A stretch of 64,000 nucleotides of DNA. Origin: Hetaerina americana. Its lineage: Eukaryota > Arthropoda > Insecta > Odonata > Calopterygidae. Where the stretch lies: the NCBI GenBank assembly GCA_022747635.1, contig JAKTNV010000160.1, positions 310,001 through 374,000 on the forward strand, given 5' to 3'. The notes beneath the pieces are model-generated. The model saw nothing but the letters and a program-made list of their open reading frames with translations. It made no database searches and was not told the origin of the DNA. Positions 34,668-49,302 of the stretch are shown in pieces; position 1 is the first letter of the stretch, and every line of letters begins with the position of its first letter. The translations under genes and the position numbers were made by a program.

Positions 34668-36664
34668 AATCTCACTCGACACGAATCAAACAAAAATGTT
34701 TCCATGGTGTGTATTGTTGTTCATTTTCATCAAATAAACAAAATAAAACCCAGAATAAATCATTAAAGACAAGAAATGAGCATAAAAGATGCCTCAGCGC
34801 AAGTGTTAATGTTAGTAAAAGAGCCCAAATTTCCAAAAATATTGCGAAAAACAACAATCTTCCATTATAGAGTGAATGTTTGAGGTGGATAGAAGGCATT
34901 TATTTCATTTTTAGAAATTTTAATTTTTCACATTTTTCCATGAAAAGTGCCAATACCCCCCCTTTGGGTTCTAGGTGAAAATCTAACTCGACACGAATCA
35001 AACAAAAATGTTTCCATGGTGTGTGTTGTTGTTCATTTTCTTCAAATAAACAAAATAAAACCCAGAACAAATCATTAAAGACAAGAAATGAGCATAAAAG
35101 ATGCCTCAGCGAAAGTGTTAATGTTAGTAAAAGAGCCCAAATTTCCAAAAATATTGCGAAAAACAACAATCTTCCATTTTAGAGTGAATGTTTGAGGTAT
35201 AAAGAAGGCATTTATTTCATTTTTCGAAATTTTAATTTTTCACATTTTACCATGAAAAGTTCTTAGGTGAAAATCTCACTCGACACGAATCAAACAAAAG
35301 TGTTTCCATGGTGTGTATTGTTGTTCATTTTCATCAAATAAACAAAATAAAACCCAGAATAAATCGTTAAAGACAAGAAATGAGCATAAAAGATACCTCA
35401 GCGCAAGTGTTAATGTTAGTAAAAGAGCCAAAATTTCCAAAAATATTGCGAAAAACAACAATCTTCCATTATAGAGTGAATGTTTGAGGTGTATAGAAGG
35501 CATTTATTTCATTTTTAGAAATTTTAATTTTTCACATTTTTCCATGAAAAGTGCCAATACCCCTTTGGGTTCTAGGTGAAAATCTCACTCGTTACGAATC
35601 AAACAAAAATGTTTCCCTGGTGTGTATTGTTGTTCATTTTCATCAAATAAACAAAATAAAACCCAGAATAAATCATTCAAGACAAGAAATAAGCATTAAA
35701 GATACCTCAGCGAAAGTGTTAATGTTAGTAAAAGAGCCCAAATTTCCAAAAATATTGCGAAAAACAACAATCTTCCATTATAGAGTGAATGTTTGAGGTG
35801 TATAGAAGGCATTTATTTCATTTTTAGAAATTTTAATTTTTCACATTTTTCCATGAAAAGTGCCAATACCCCCCCCTTTGGGTTCTAGGTGAAAATCTCA
35901 CTCGACACGATTCAAACAAAAGTGTTTCCATGGTGTGTATTGTTGTTCATTTTCATCAAATAAACAAAATAAAACCCAGAATAAATAATTAAAGACAAGA
36001 AATGAGCATAAAAGATACCTCAGCGCAAGTGTTAATGTTAGTAAAAGAGCCAAAATTTCCAAAAATATTGCGAAAAACAACAATCTTCCATTATAGAGTG
36101 AATGTTTGAGGTGTATAGAAGGCATTTATTTCATTTTTAGAAATTTTAATTTTTCACATTTTTCCATGAAAAGTGCCAATACCCCCCCCTTTGGGTTCTA
36201 GGTGAAAATCTCACTCGACACGAATCAAACAAAAATGTGTCCATGGTGTGTATTTTTGTTCATTTTCATCAAATAAACAAAATAAAACCCAGAATAAATC
36301 ATTAAAAACAAGAAATGAGCATAAAAGATGCCTCAGCGCAAGTGTTAATGTTAGTAAAAGAGCCAAAATTTCCAAAAATATTGCGAAAAACAACAATCTT
36401 CCATTTTAGAGTGAATGTGTGAGGTGTATGGAAGACATTTATTTCATTTTTAGAAATTTTAATTTTTCACATTTTTCCATGAAAAGTGCCAATACCCCCC
36501 CTTTGGGTTCTAGGTGAAAATCTCACTCGACACTAATCAAACAAAAATGTTTCCATGGTGTGTATTGTTGTTCATTTTTATCAAATAAACAAAATAAAAC
36601 CCAGAATAAATCATAAAAGACAAGAAGTGATCATTAAAGATGCTTCAGCGCAAGTAATAATGGT

Positions 36665-39600
36665 AGTAAAAGAGCCAAAATTTCCAAAAATATTGCAAAA
36701 AACAACAATCTTCCATTATAGAGTGAATGTTTGAGGTGTATAGAAGGCATTTATTTCATTTTTAGAAATTTTAATTTTTCACATTTTTCCATGAAAAGTG
36801 CCAATACCCCCCCCTTTGGGTTCTAGGTGAAAATCTCACTCGACACGAATCAAACAAAAATGTTTCCATGGTGTGTATTGTTGTTCATTTTCATCAAATA
36901 AACAAAATAAAACCCAGAATAAATCATTAAAGACAAGAAATGAGCATAAAAGATGCCTCAGCGCAAGTGTTAATGTTAGCAAAAGAGCCAAAATTTCCAA
37001 AAATATTGCGAAAAACAACAATCTTTTATTATAGAGTGAATGTTTGAGGTGTATGGAAGACATTTATTTCATTTTTAGAAATTTTAATTTTTCACATTTT
37101 TCCATGAAAAGTGCCAATACCCCCCCTTTGGGTTCTAGGTGAAAATCTCACTCGACACGAATCAAACAAAAATGTTTCCCTGGTGTGTATTGTTGTTCAT
37201 TTTCATCAAATAAACAAAATAAAACCCAGAATAAATCATTAAAGACAAGAAATGAGCATAAAAGATGCCTCAGCGCAAGTGTTAATGTTAGTAAAAGAGC
37301 CCAAATTTCCAAAAATATTGCGAAAAACAACAATCTTCCATTATAGAGTGAATGTTTGAGGTGTATAGAAGGCATTTAATTCATTTTTAGAAATTTTAAT
37401 TTTTCACATTTTTCCATGAAAAGTGCCAATACCCCCCCCTTTGGGTTCTAGGTGAAAATCTCACTCGACACGATTCAAACAAAAGTGTTTCCATGGTGTG
37501 TATTGTTGTTCATTTTCATCAAATAAACAAAATAAAACCCAGAATAAATCATTAAAGACAAGAAATGAGCATAAAAGATACCTCAGCGCAAGTGTTAATG
37601 TTAGTAAAAGAGCCAAAATTTCCAAAAATATTGCGAAAAACAACAATCTTCCATTATAGAGTGAATGTTTGAGGTGTATAGAAGGCATTTATTTCATTTT
37701 TAGAAATTTTAATTTTTCACATTTTTCCATGAAAAGTGCCAATACCCCTTTGAATTCTAGGTGAAAATCTCACTCGTTACGAATCAAACAAAAATGTTTC
37801 CCTGGTGTGTATTGTTGTTCATTTTCATCAAATAAACAAAATAAAACCCAGAATAAATCATTCAAGACAAGAAATAAGCATTAAAGATACCTCAGCGAAA
37901 GTGTTAATGTTAGTAAAAGAGCCCAAATTTCCAAAAATATTGCGAAAAACAACAATCTTCCATTATAGAGTGAATGTTTGAGGTGTATAGAAGGCATTTA
38001 TTTCATTTTTAGAAATTTTAATTTTTCACATTTTTCCATGAAAAGTGCCAATACCCCCCCTTTGGGTTCTAGGTGAAAATCTCACTCGACACGAATCAAA
38101 CAAAAATGTTTCCCTGGTGTGTATTGTTGTTCCTTTTCATCAAATAAACAAAAAAAAACCCAGAATAAATCATTAAAGACAAGAAATGAGCATAAAAGAT
38201 GTCTCAACGCAAGTGTTAATATTAGTAAAAGAGCCCAAATTTCCAAAAATATTGCGAAAAACAACAATCTTCCATTATAGAGTGAATGTTTGAGGTGTAT
38301 AGAAGGCATTTATTTCATTTTTAGAAATTTTAATTTTTCACATTTTTCCATGAAAAGTGCCAATAACCCCCCCTTTAGGTTCTAGGTGAAAATCTCACTC
38401 GACACGAATCAAACAAAAATGTTTCCATGGTGTGTATTGTTGTTCATTTTTATCAAATAAACAAAATAAAACCCAGAATAAATCATAAAAGACAAGAAGT
38501 GAACATTAAAGATGCTTCAGCGCAAGTAATAATGGTAGTAAAAGAGCCCATATTCCAAAAAATATTAACAAAAAACAATCTTCCGTTTTAGAGTGACTGT
38601 TTGAGGTGTATAGATGGCATTTATTTCATTTTTAGAAATTTGAATTTTTTACATTTTTCCATGAAAATGCCAATACCCCCCCTTTGGGTTCTAGGTGAAA
38701 ATCTCACTCGACACGAATCAAACAAAAATGTTTCCATGGTGTGTATATTTGTTCATTTTCATTAAATAAAAAAAATAAAACCCAGAATAAATCATTAAAG
38801 ACAAGAAATGAGCATAAAAGATGCCTCAGCGCGAGTGTGAATGTTAGTAAAAGAGCCCAAATTTCCAAAAATATTGCGAAAAACAACAGTCTTCCATTAT
38901 AGAGTGAATGTTTGAGGTGTATAGAAGGCATTTATTTCATTTTTAGAAATTTTAATTTTTCACATTTTTCCATGAAAAGTGCCAATACCCCCCCCTTTGG
39001 GTTCTAGGTGAAAATCTCACTCGACACGATTCAAACAAAAGTGTTTCCATGGTGTGTATTGTTGTTCATTTTCATCAAATAAACAAAATAAAACCCAGAA
39101 TAAATCATTAAAGACAAGAAATGAGCATAAAAGATACCTCAGCGCAAGTGTTAATGTTAGTAAAAGAGCCAAAATTTCCAAAAATATTGCGAAAAACAAC
39201 AATCTTCCATTATAGAGTGAATGTTTGAGGTGTATAGAAGGCATTTATTTCATTTTTAGAAATTTTAATTTTTCACATTTTTCCATGAAAAGTGCCAATA
39301 CCCCTTTGGGTTCTAGGTGAAAATCTCACTCGTTACGAATCAAACAAAAATGTTTCCCTGGTGTGTATTGTTGTTCATTTTCATCAAATAAACAAAATAA
39401 AACCCAGAATAAATCATCAAAGACAAGAAATGAGCATAAAAGATGCCTCAGCGCAAGTGTTAATGTTAGTAAAAGAGCCCAAATTTCCAAAAATATTGCG
39501 AAAAACAACAATCTTCCATTATAGAGTGAATGTTTGAGGTGTATAGAAGGCATTTAATTCATTTTTAGAAATTTTAATTTTTCACATTTTTCCATGAAAA

Positions 39601-40408
39601 GTGCCAATACCCCCCCTTTTGGTTCTAGGTGAAAATCTCACTCGACACGAATCAAACAAAAATGTTTCCATGGTGTGTATTGTTGTTCATTTTCATCAAA
39701 TAAACAAAATAAAACCCAGAATAAATCATTAAAGACAAGAAATGAGCATAAAAGATGCCTCAGCGCAAGTGTTAATGTTAGTAAAAGACCTAAAATTTCC
39801 AAAAATATTGCGAAAAACAACAATCTTCCATTAAAGAGTGAATGTTTGAGGTGTATAGAAGGCATTTATTTCATTTTTAGAAATTTTAATTTTTCACATT
39901 TTTCCATGAAAAGTGCCAATACCCCCCCCTCTTTGGGTTCTAGGTGAAAATTTCACTTGACACGAATCAAACAAAAATGTTTCCATGGTGTGTTTTGTTG
40001 TCATTTTCATCAAATAAACAAAATAAAACCCAGAATAAATCATTAAAGACAAGAAATGAGCATAAAAGATGCCTCAGCGCAAGTGTTAATGTTAGTAAAA
40101 GAGCCCAAATTTCCAAAAATATTGCGAAAAACAACAATCTTCCATTATAGAGTGAATGTTTGAGGTGGATAGAAGGCATTTATTTCATTTTTAGAAATTT
40201 TAATTTTTCACATTTTTCCATGAAAAGTGCCAATACCCCCCCCTTTGGGTTCTAGGTGAAAATCTAACTCGACACGAATCAAACAAAAATGTTTCCATGG
40301 TGTGTGTTGTTGTTCATTTTCTTCAAATAAACAAAATAAAACCCAGAACAAATCATTAAAGACAAGAAATGAGCATAAAAGATGCCTCAGCGAAAGTGTT
40401 AATGTTAG
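36665..40408. repeat. 3.74-kb internal duplication, copy 2
   Basis: This copy starts inside a chimeric monomer. The part before 36665 has B-type text (gtgatcattaaagatgcttc, aataatggtag), and from 36665 the text matches 27956 onward (attgcaaaaaac). At 40409 it joins the partner of 32013, with an offset of 8396 instead of 8710. One H monomer of 314 bp present in copy 1 is therefore missing here. Confidence 0.84.
37766..39633. repeat. Six-monomer module I-G-B-F-C-D, copy 3
   Basis: It corresponds to copy 1 at an offset of 8710. The tract before its I monomer is changed to aatacccctttgaattctag, which differs from all other modules. The D monomer reads aaatcatcaaagac. Confidence 0.87.
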
Positions 40409-43400
40409 GAAAAGAGCCAAAATTTCCAAAAATATTGCCAAAAAACAACAATCTTCCATTATAGAGTGAATGTTTGAGGTGTATAGAAGGCATTTATTTC
40501 ATTTTTAGAAATTTTAATATTTCTCATTTTTCCATGAAAAGTGCCAATACCCCCCCTTTGGGTTCGAGGTGAAAATCTCACTCGTTACGAATCAAACAAA
40601 AATGTTTCCCTGGTGTGTATTGTTGTTCATTTTCATCACATAAACAAAATAAAACCCAGAATAAATCATTAAAGACAAGAAATGAGCATAAAAGATGCCT
40701 TAGCGCAAGTGTTAATGTTAGTAAAAAAGCCCAAATTTCCAAAAATATTGCGAAAAACAAAAATCTTCCATTTTAGAGTGAATGTTTTAGGTGTATAGAA
40801 GGCATTTATTTCATTATTAGAAATTTTAATTTTTCTCATTATTTCCATGAAAAGTGCCAATACCCCCCCCTTTGGGTTCTAGGTGAAAATCTCACTCGAC
40901 ACGAATCAAACAAAAATGTTTCCATGGTGTGTATTGTTGTTCATTTTCATCAAATAAACAAAAAAAACCCAGAATAAATCATTAACGACAAGAAATGAGC
41001 ATAAAAGATGCCTCAGCGCAAGTGTTAATGTTAGTTAAAGAGCCCAAATTTCCAAAAATATTGCGAAAAACAACAATCTTCCATTATAGAGTGAATGTTT
41101 GAGGTGTATAGAAGGCATTTAATTCATTTTTAGAAATTTTAATTTTTCACATTTTTCCATGAAAAGTGCCAATACCCCTTTGGGTTCTAGGTGAAAATCT
41201 CACTCGTTACGAATCAAACAAAAATGTTTCCCTGGTGTGTATTGTTGTTCATTTTCATTAAAAAAAACAAAATAAAACCCAGAATAAATCATTCAAGACA
41301 AGAAATAAGCATTAAAGATACCTCAGCGAAAGTGTTAATGTTAGTAAAAGAGCCCAAATTTCCAAAAATATTGCGAAAAACAACAATCTTCCATTATAGA
41401 GTGAATGTTTGAGGTGAATAGAAGGCATTTATTTCATTTTTAGAAATTTTAATTTTTCACATTTTTCCATGAAAAGTGCCAATACCCCCCCTTTGGGTTC
41501 TAGGTGAAAATCTCACTCGACACGAATCAAACAAAAATGTTTCCCTGGTGTGTATTGTTGTTCCTTTTCATCAAATAAACAAAAAAAACCCCAGAATAAA
41601 TCATTAAAGACAAGAAATGAGCATAAAAGATGTCTCAACGCAAGTGTTAATATTAGTAAAAGAGCCCAAATTTCCAAAAATATTGCGAAAAACAACAATC
41701 TTCCATTATAGAGTGAATGTTTGAGGTGTATATAAGGCATTTAATTCATTTTTAGAAATTTTAATTTTTCACATTTTTCCATGAAAAGTGCCAATACCCC
41801 CCCTTTTGGTTCTAGGTGAAAATCTCACTCGACACGAATCAAACAAAAATGTTTCCATGGTGTGTATTGTTGTTCATTTTCATCAAATAAACAAAATAAA
41901 ACCCAGAATAAATCATTAAAGACAAGAAATGAGCATAAAAGATGCCTCAGCGGGAGTGTGAATGTTAGTAAAAGAGCCAAAATTTACAAAAATATTGCGA
42001 AAAACAACAGTCTTCCATTATAGAGTGAATGTTTGAGGTGTATAGAAGGCATTTATTTCATTTTTAGAAATTTGAATTTTTCACATTTTTCCATGAAAAG
42101 TGCCAATACCCCCTCTTTGGGTTCTAGGTGAAAATCTCACTCGACACGAATCAAACAAAAATGTTTCCAAGGTGTGTATATTTGTTCATTTTCATCAAAT
42201 AAAAAAAATAAAACCCAGAATAAATCATTAAAGACAAGAAATGAGCATAAAAGATGCCTCAGTGCGAGTGTAAATGTTAGTAAAAGAGCCCAAATTTCCA
42301 AAATTATTGCGAAAAACAACAGTCTTCCATTATAGAGTGAATGTTTGAGGTGTATAGAAGGCATTTATTTCATTTTTTGAAATTTTAATTTTTCACATTT
42401 TTCCATGAAAAGTGCCAATACCCCCCCCTTTGGGTTCTAGGTGAAAATCTCACTCGACACGATTCAAACAAAAGTGTTTCCATGGTGTGTGTTGTTGTTC
42501 ATTTTCATCAAATAAACAAAATAAAACCCAGAATAAATCATTAAAGACAAGAAATGAGCATAAAAGATACCTCAGCGCAGGTGTTAATGTTAGTAAAAGA
42601 GCCAAAATTTCCAAAAATATTGCGAAAAACAACAATCTTCCATTATAGAGTGAATGTTTGAGGTGTATAGAAGGCAGATATTTCATTTTTAGAAATTTTA
42701 ATTTTTCACATTTTTCCATGAAAAGTGCCAATACCCCTTTGGGTTCTAGGTGAAAATCTCACTCGTTACGAATCAAACAAAAATGTTTCCCTGGTGTGTA
42801 TTGTTGTTCATTTTCATCAAATAAACAAAATAAAACCCAGAATAAATCATTCAAGACAAGAAATAAGCATTAAAGATACCTCAGCGAAAGTGTTAATATT
42901 AGTAAAAGAGCCCAAATTTCCAAAAATATTGCGAAAAACAACAATCTTCCATTATAGAGTGAATGTTCGAGGTGTATAGAAGGCATTTATTTCATTTTTA
43001 GAAATTTTAATTTTTCACATTTTTCCATGAAAAGAGCCAATAACCCCCCCTTTGGGTTCTAGGTGAAAATCTCACTCGACACGAATCAAACAAAAATGTT
43101 TCCATGGTGTGTATTGTTGTTCATTTTTATCAAATAAACAAAATAAAACCCAGAATAAATCATAAAAGACAAGAAGTGAACATTAAAGATGCTTCAGCGC
43201 AAGTAATAATGGTAGTAAAAGAGCCCATATTCCAAAAAATATTAACAAAAAACAATCTTCCGTTTTAGAGTGACTGTTTGAGGTGTATAGATGGCATTTA
43301 TTTCATTTTTAGAAATTTGAATTTTTTACATTTTTCCATGAAAAGTGCCAATACCCCCCCCTTTGGGTTCTAGGTGAAAATCTCACTCGACACGAATCAA

Positions 43401-45559
43401 ACAAAAATGTTTCCAAGGTGTGTATATTTGTTCATTTTCATCAAATAAAAAAAATAAAACCCAGAATAAATCATTAAAGACAAGAAATGAGCATAAAAGA
43501 TGCCTCAGTGCGAGTGTAAATGTTAGTAAAAGAGCCCAAATTTCCAAAAATATTGCGAAAAACAACAGTCTTCCATTATAGAGTGAATGTTTGAGGTGTA
43601 TAGAAGGCATTTATTTCATTTTTAGAAATTTTAATTTTTCACATTTTTCCATGAAAAGTGCCAATACCCCCCCCTTTGGGTTCTAGGTGAAAATCTCACT
43701 CGACACGATTCAAACAAAAGTGTTTCCATGGTGTGTATTGTTGTTCATTTTCATCAAATAAACAAAATAAAACCCAGAATAAATCATTAAAGACAAGAAA
43801 TGAGCATAAAAGATACCTCAGCGCAAGTGTTAATGTTAGTAAAAGAGCCAAAATTTCCAAAAATATTGCGAAAAACAACAATCTTCCATTATAGAGTGAA
43901 TGTTTGAGGTGTATAGAAGGCATTTATTTCATTTTTAGAAATTTTAATTTTTCACATTTTTCCATGAAAAGTGCCAATACCCCCCCCTTTGGGTTCTAGG
44001 TGAAAATCTCACTCGACACGAATCAAACAAAAATGTTTCCATGGTGTGTATTGTTGTTCATTTTTATCAAATAAACAAAATAAAACCCAGAATAAATCAT
44101 AAAAGACAAGAAGTGATCATTAAAGATGCTTCAGCGCAAGTAATAATGGTAGTAAAAGAGCCCATATTCCAAAAATATTAACAAAAAACAATCTTCCGTT
44201 TTAGAGTGACTGTTTGAGGTGTATAGATGGCATTTATTTCTTTTTAGAAATTTGAATTTTTTACATTTTTCCATGAAAAGTGCCAATACCCCCCCCTTTG
44301 GGTTCTAGGTGAAAATCTCACTCGACACGAATCAAACAAAAATGTTTCCATGGTGTGTAATGTTGTTCATTTTCATCAAATAAACAAAATAAAACCCAGA
44401 ATAAATCTTTAAAGACAAGAAATGAGCATAAAAGATACCTCAGCGCAAGTGTTAATGTTAGTAAAAGAGCCAAAATTTCCAAAAATATTGCAAAAAACAA
44501 CAATCTTCCATTATAGAGTGAATGTTTGAGGTGTATAGAAGGCATTTATTTCATTTTTAGAAATTTTAATTTTTCACATTTTTCCATGAAAAGTGCCAAT
44601 ACCCCCCCCTTTGGGTTCTAGGTGAAAATCTCACTCGACACGAATCAAACAAAAATGTTTCCATGGTGTGTATTGTTGTTCATTTTCATCAAATAAACAA
44701 AATAAAACCCAGAATAAATCATTAAAGACAAGAAATGAGCATAAAAGATGCCTCAGCGCAAGTGTTAATGTTAGCAAAAGAGCCAAAATTTCCAAAAATA
44801 TTGCGAAAAACAACAATCTTTTATTATAGAGTGAATGTTTGAGGTGTATGGAAGACATTTATTTCATTTTTAGAAATTTTAATTTTTCACATTTTTCCAT
44901 GAAAAGTGCCAATACCCCCCCTTTGGGTTCTAGGTGAAAATCTCACTCGACACGAATCAAACAAAAATGTTTCCCTGGTGTGTATTGTTGTTCATTTTCA
45001 TCAAATAAACAAAATAAAACCCAGAATAAATCATTAAAGACAAGAAATGAGCATAAAAGATGCCTCAGCGCAAGTGTTAATGTTAGTAAAAGAGCCCAAA
45101 TTTCCAAAAATATTGCGAAAAACAACAATCTTCCATTATAGAGTGAATGTTTGAGGTGTATAGAAGGCATTTAATTCATTTTTAGAAATTTTAATTTTTC
45201 ACATTTTTCCATGAAAAGTGCCAATACCCCCCCCTTTGGGTTCTAGGTGAAAATCTCACTCGACACGATTCAAACAAAAGTGTTTCCATGGTGTGTATTG
45301 TTGTTCATTTTCATCAAATAAACAAAATAAAACCCAGAATAAATCATTAAAGACAAGAAATGAGCATAAAAGATACCTCAGCGCAAGTGTTAATGTTAGT
45401 AAAAGAGCCAAAATTTCCAAAAATATTGCGAAAAACAACAATCTTCCATTATAGAGTGAATGTTTGAGGTGTATAGAAGGCATTTATTTCATTTTTAGAA
45501 ATTTTAATTTTCACATTTTTCCATGAAAAGTGCCAATACCCCTTTGGGTTCTAGGTGAA

Positions 45560-47427
45560 AATCTCACTCGTTACGAATCAAACAAAAATGTTTCCCTGGT
45601 GTGTATTGTTGTTCATTTTCATCAAATAAACAAAATAAAACCCAGAATAAATCATTCAAGACAAGAAATAAGCATTAAAGATACCTCAGCGAAAGTGTTA
45701 ATGTTAGTAAAAGAGCCCAAATTTCCAAAAATATTGCGAAAAACAACAATCTTCCATTATAGAGTGAATGTTTGAGGTGTATAGAAGGCATTTATTTCAT
45801 TTTTAGAAATTTTAATTTTTCACATTTTTCCATGAAAAGTGCCAATACCCCCCCTTTGGGTTCTAGGTGAAAATCTCACTCGACACGAATCAAACAAAAA
45901 TGTTTCCCTGGTGTGTATTGTTGTTCCTTTTCATCAAATAAACAAAAAAAAACCCAGAATAAATCATTAAAGACAAGAAATGAGCATAAAAGATGTCTCA
46001 ACGCAAGTGTTAATATTAGTAAAAGAGCCCAAATTTCCAAAAATATTGCGAAAAACAACAATCTTCCATTATAGAGTGAATGTTTGAGGTGTATAGAAGG
46101 CATTTATTTCATTTTTAGAAATTTTAATTTTTCACATTTTTCCATGAAAAGTGCCAATAACCCCCCCTTTAGGTTCTAGGTGAAAATCTCACTCGACACG
46201 AATCAAACAAAAATGTTTCCATGGTGTGTATTGTTGTTCATTTTTATCAAATAAACAAAATAAAACCCAGAATAAATCATAAAAGACAAGAAGTGAACAT
46301 TAAAGATGCTTCAGCGCAAGTAATAATGGTAGTAAAAGAGCCCATATTCCAAAAAATATTAACAAAAAACAATCTTCCGTTTTAGAGTGACTGTTTGAGG
46401 TGTATAGATGGCATTTATTTCATTTTTAGAAATTTGAATTTTTTACATTTTTCCATGAAAATGCCAATACCCCCCCTTTGGGTTCTAGGTGAAAATCTCA
46501 CTCGACACGAATCAAACAAAAATGTTTCCATGGTGTGTATATTTGTTCATTTTCATTAAATAAAAAAAATAAAACCCAGAATAAATCATTAAAGACAAGA
46601 AATGAGCATAAAAGATGCCTCAGCGCGAGTGTGAATGTTAGTAAAAGAGCCCAAATTTCCAAAAATATTGCGAAAAACAACAGTCTTCCATTATAGAGTG
46701 AATGTTTGAGGTGTATAGAAGGCATTTATTTCATTTTTAGAAATTTTAATTTTTCACATTTTTCCATGAAAAGTGCCAATACCCCCCCCTTTGGGTTCTA
46801 GGTGAAAATCTCACTCGACACGATTCAAACAAAAGTGTTTCCATGGTGTGTATTGTTGTTCATTTTCATCAAATAAACAAAATAAAACCCAGAATAAATC
46901 ATTAAAGACAAGAAATGAGCATAAAAGATACCTCAGCGCAAGTGTTAATGTTAGTAAAAGAGCCAAAATTTCCAAAAATATTGCGAAAAACAACAATCTT
47001 CCATTATAGAGTGAATGTTTGAGGTGTATAGAAGGCATTTATTTCATTTTTAGAAATTTTAATTTTTCACATTTTTCCATGAAAAGTGCCAATACCCCTT
47101 TGGGTTCTAGGTGAAAATCTCACTCGTTACGATTTAAACAAAAATGTTTCCCTGGTGTGTATTGTTGTTCATTTTCATCAAATAAACAAAATAAAACCCA
47201 GAATAAATCATTAAAGACAAGAAATGAGCATAAAAGATGCCTCAGCGCAAGTGTTAATGTTAGTAAAAGAGCCCAAATTTCCAAAAATATTGCGAAAAAC
47301 AACAATCTTCCATTATAGAGTGAATGTTTGAGGTGTATAGAAGGCATTTAATTCATTTTTAGAAATTTTAATTTTTCACATTTTTCCATGAAAAGTGCCA
47401 ATACCCCCCCTTTTGGTTCTAGGTGAA
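45560..47427. repeat. Six-monomer module I-G-B-F-C-D, copy 4
   Basis: This is the 16,504-bp partner of copy 1. It retains that copy's private variants, including the four-T taattttcac before I and ttacgatttaaac in D. I found no difference between them by eye. Confidence 0.88.
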
Positions 47428-49302
47428 AATCTCACTCGACACGAATCAAACAAAAATGTTTCCATGGTGTGTATTGTTGTTCATTTTCATCAAATAAACA
47501 AAATAAAACCCAGAATAAATCATTAAAGACAAGAAATGAGCATAAAAGATGCCTCAGCGCAAGTGTTAATGTTAGTAAAAGAGCTAAAATTTCCAAAAAT
47601 ATTGCGAAAAACAACAATCTTCCATTAAAGAGTGAATGTTTGAGGTGTATAGAAGGCATTTATTTCATTTTTAGAAATTTTAATTTTTCACATTTTTCCA
47701 TGAAAAGTGCCAATACCCCCCCCTCTTTGGGTTCTAGGTGAAAATTTCACTTGACACGAATCAAACAAAAATGTTTCCATGGTGTGTTTTGTTGTCATTT
47801 TCATCAAATAAACAAAATAAAACCCAGAATAAATCATTAAAGACAAGAAATGAGCATAAAAGATGCCTCAGCGCAAGTGTTAATGTTAGTAAAAGAGCCC
47901 AAATTTCCAAAAATATTGCGAAAAACAACAATCTTCCATTATAGAGTGAATGTTTGAGGTGGATAGAAGGCATTTATTTCATTTTTAGAAATTTTAATTT
48001 TTCACATTTTTCCATGAAAAGTGCCAATACCCCCCCCTTTGGGTTCTAGGTGAAAATCTAACTCGACACGAATCAAACAAAAATGTTTCCATGGTGTGTG
48101 TTGTTGTTCATTTTCTTCAAATAAACAAAATAAAACCCAGAACAAATCATTAAAGACAAGAAATGAGCATAAAAGATGCCTCAGCGAAAGTGTTAATGTT
48201 AGTAAAAGAGCCCAAATTTCCAAAAATATTGCGAAAAACAACAATCTTCCATTATAGAGTGAATGTTTGAGGTGGATAGAAGGCATTTATTTCATTTTTA
48301 GAAATTTTAATTTTTCACATTTTTCCATGAAAAGTGCCAATACCCCCCCCCTTTGGGTTCTAGGTGAAAATCTAACTCGACACGAATCAAACAAAAATGT
48401 TTCCATAGTGTGTATTGTTGTTCATTTTCTTCAAATAAACAAAATAAAACCCAGAATAAATCATTAAAGACAAGAAATGAGCATAAAAGATGCCTCAGCG
48501 AAAGTGTTAATGTTAGGAAAAGAGCCAAAATTTCCAAAAATATTGCCAAAAAACAACAATCTTCCATTATAGAGTGAATGTTTGAGGTGTATAGAAGGCA
48601 TTTATTTCATTTTTAGAAATTTTAATATTTCACATTTTTCCATGAAAAGTGCCAATACCCCCCCTTTGGGTTCGAGGTGAAAATCTCACTCGTTACGAAT
48701 CAAACAAAAATGTTTCCCTGGTGTGTATTGTTGTTCATTTTCATCACATAAACAAAATAAAACCCAGAATAAATCATTAAAGACAAGAAATGAGCATAAA
48801 AGATGCCTTAGCGCAAGTGTTAATGTTAGTTAAAGAGCCCAAATTTCCAAAAATATTGCGAAAAACAACAATCTTCCATTATAGAGTGAATGTTTGAGGT
48901 GTATAGAAGGCATTTAATTCATTTTTAGAAATTTTAATTTTTCACATTTTTCCATGAAAAGTGCCAATACCCCCCCTTTTGGTTCTAGGTGAAAATCTCA
49001 CTCGACACGAATCAAACAAAAATGTTTCCATGGTGTGTATTGTTGTTCATTTTCATCAAATAAACAAAATAAAACCCAGAATAAATCATTAAAGACAAGA
49101 AATGAGCATAAAAGATACCTCAGCGCAAGTGTTAATGTTAGTAAAAGAGCCAAAATTTCCAAAAATATTGCGAAAAACAACAATCTTCCATTATAGAGTG
49201 AATGTTTGAGGTGTATAGAAGGCATTTATTTCATTTTTAGAAATTTTAATTTTTCACATTTTTCCATGAAAAGTGCCAATACCCCTTTGGGTTCTAGGTG
49301 AA

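Larger units (their letters stand above)
25151..41654. repeat. 16,504-bp higher-order repeat, copy 1
   Basis: About 53 monomers form a unit that is repeated directly downstream. Every position I compared has its partner exactly 16,504 bp away, with no indel. I found only six substitutions by eye: 34962/51466 (c/t), 36534/53038 (t/g), 36754/53258 (t/a), 37753/54257 (a/g), 37754/54258 (a/g) and 41417/57921 (a/t). Identity is therefore above 99.9% if few were missed. The left edge is set by the last mismatch, at 25150/41654. The two substitutions at 37753-37754 create a GAATTC site in this copy only. Confidence 0.93.
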
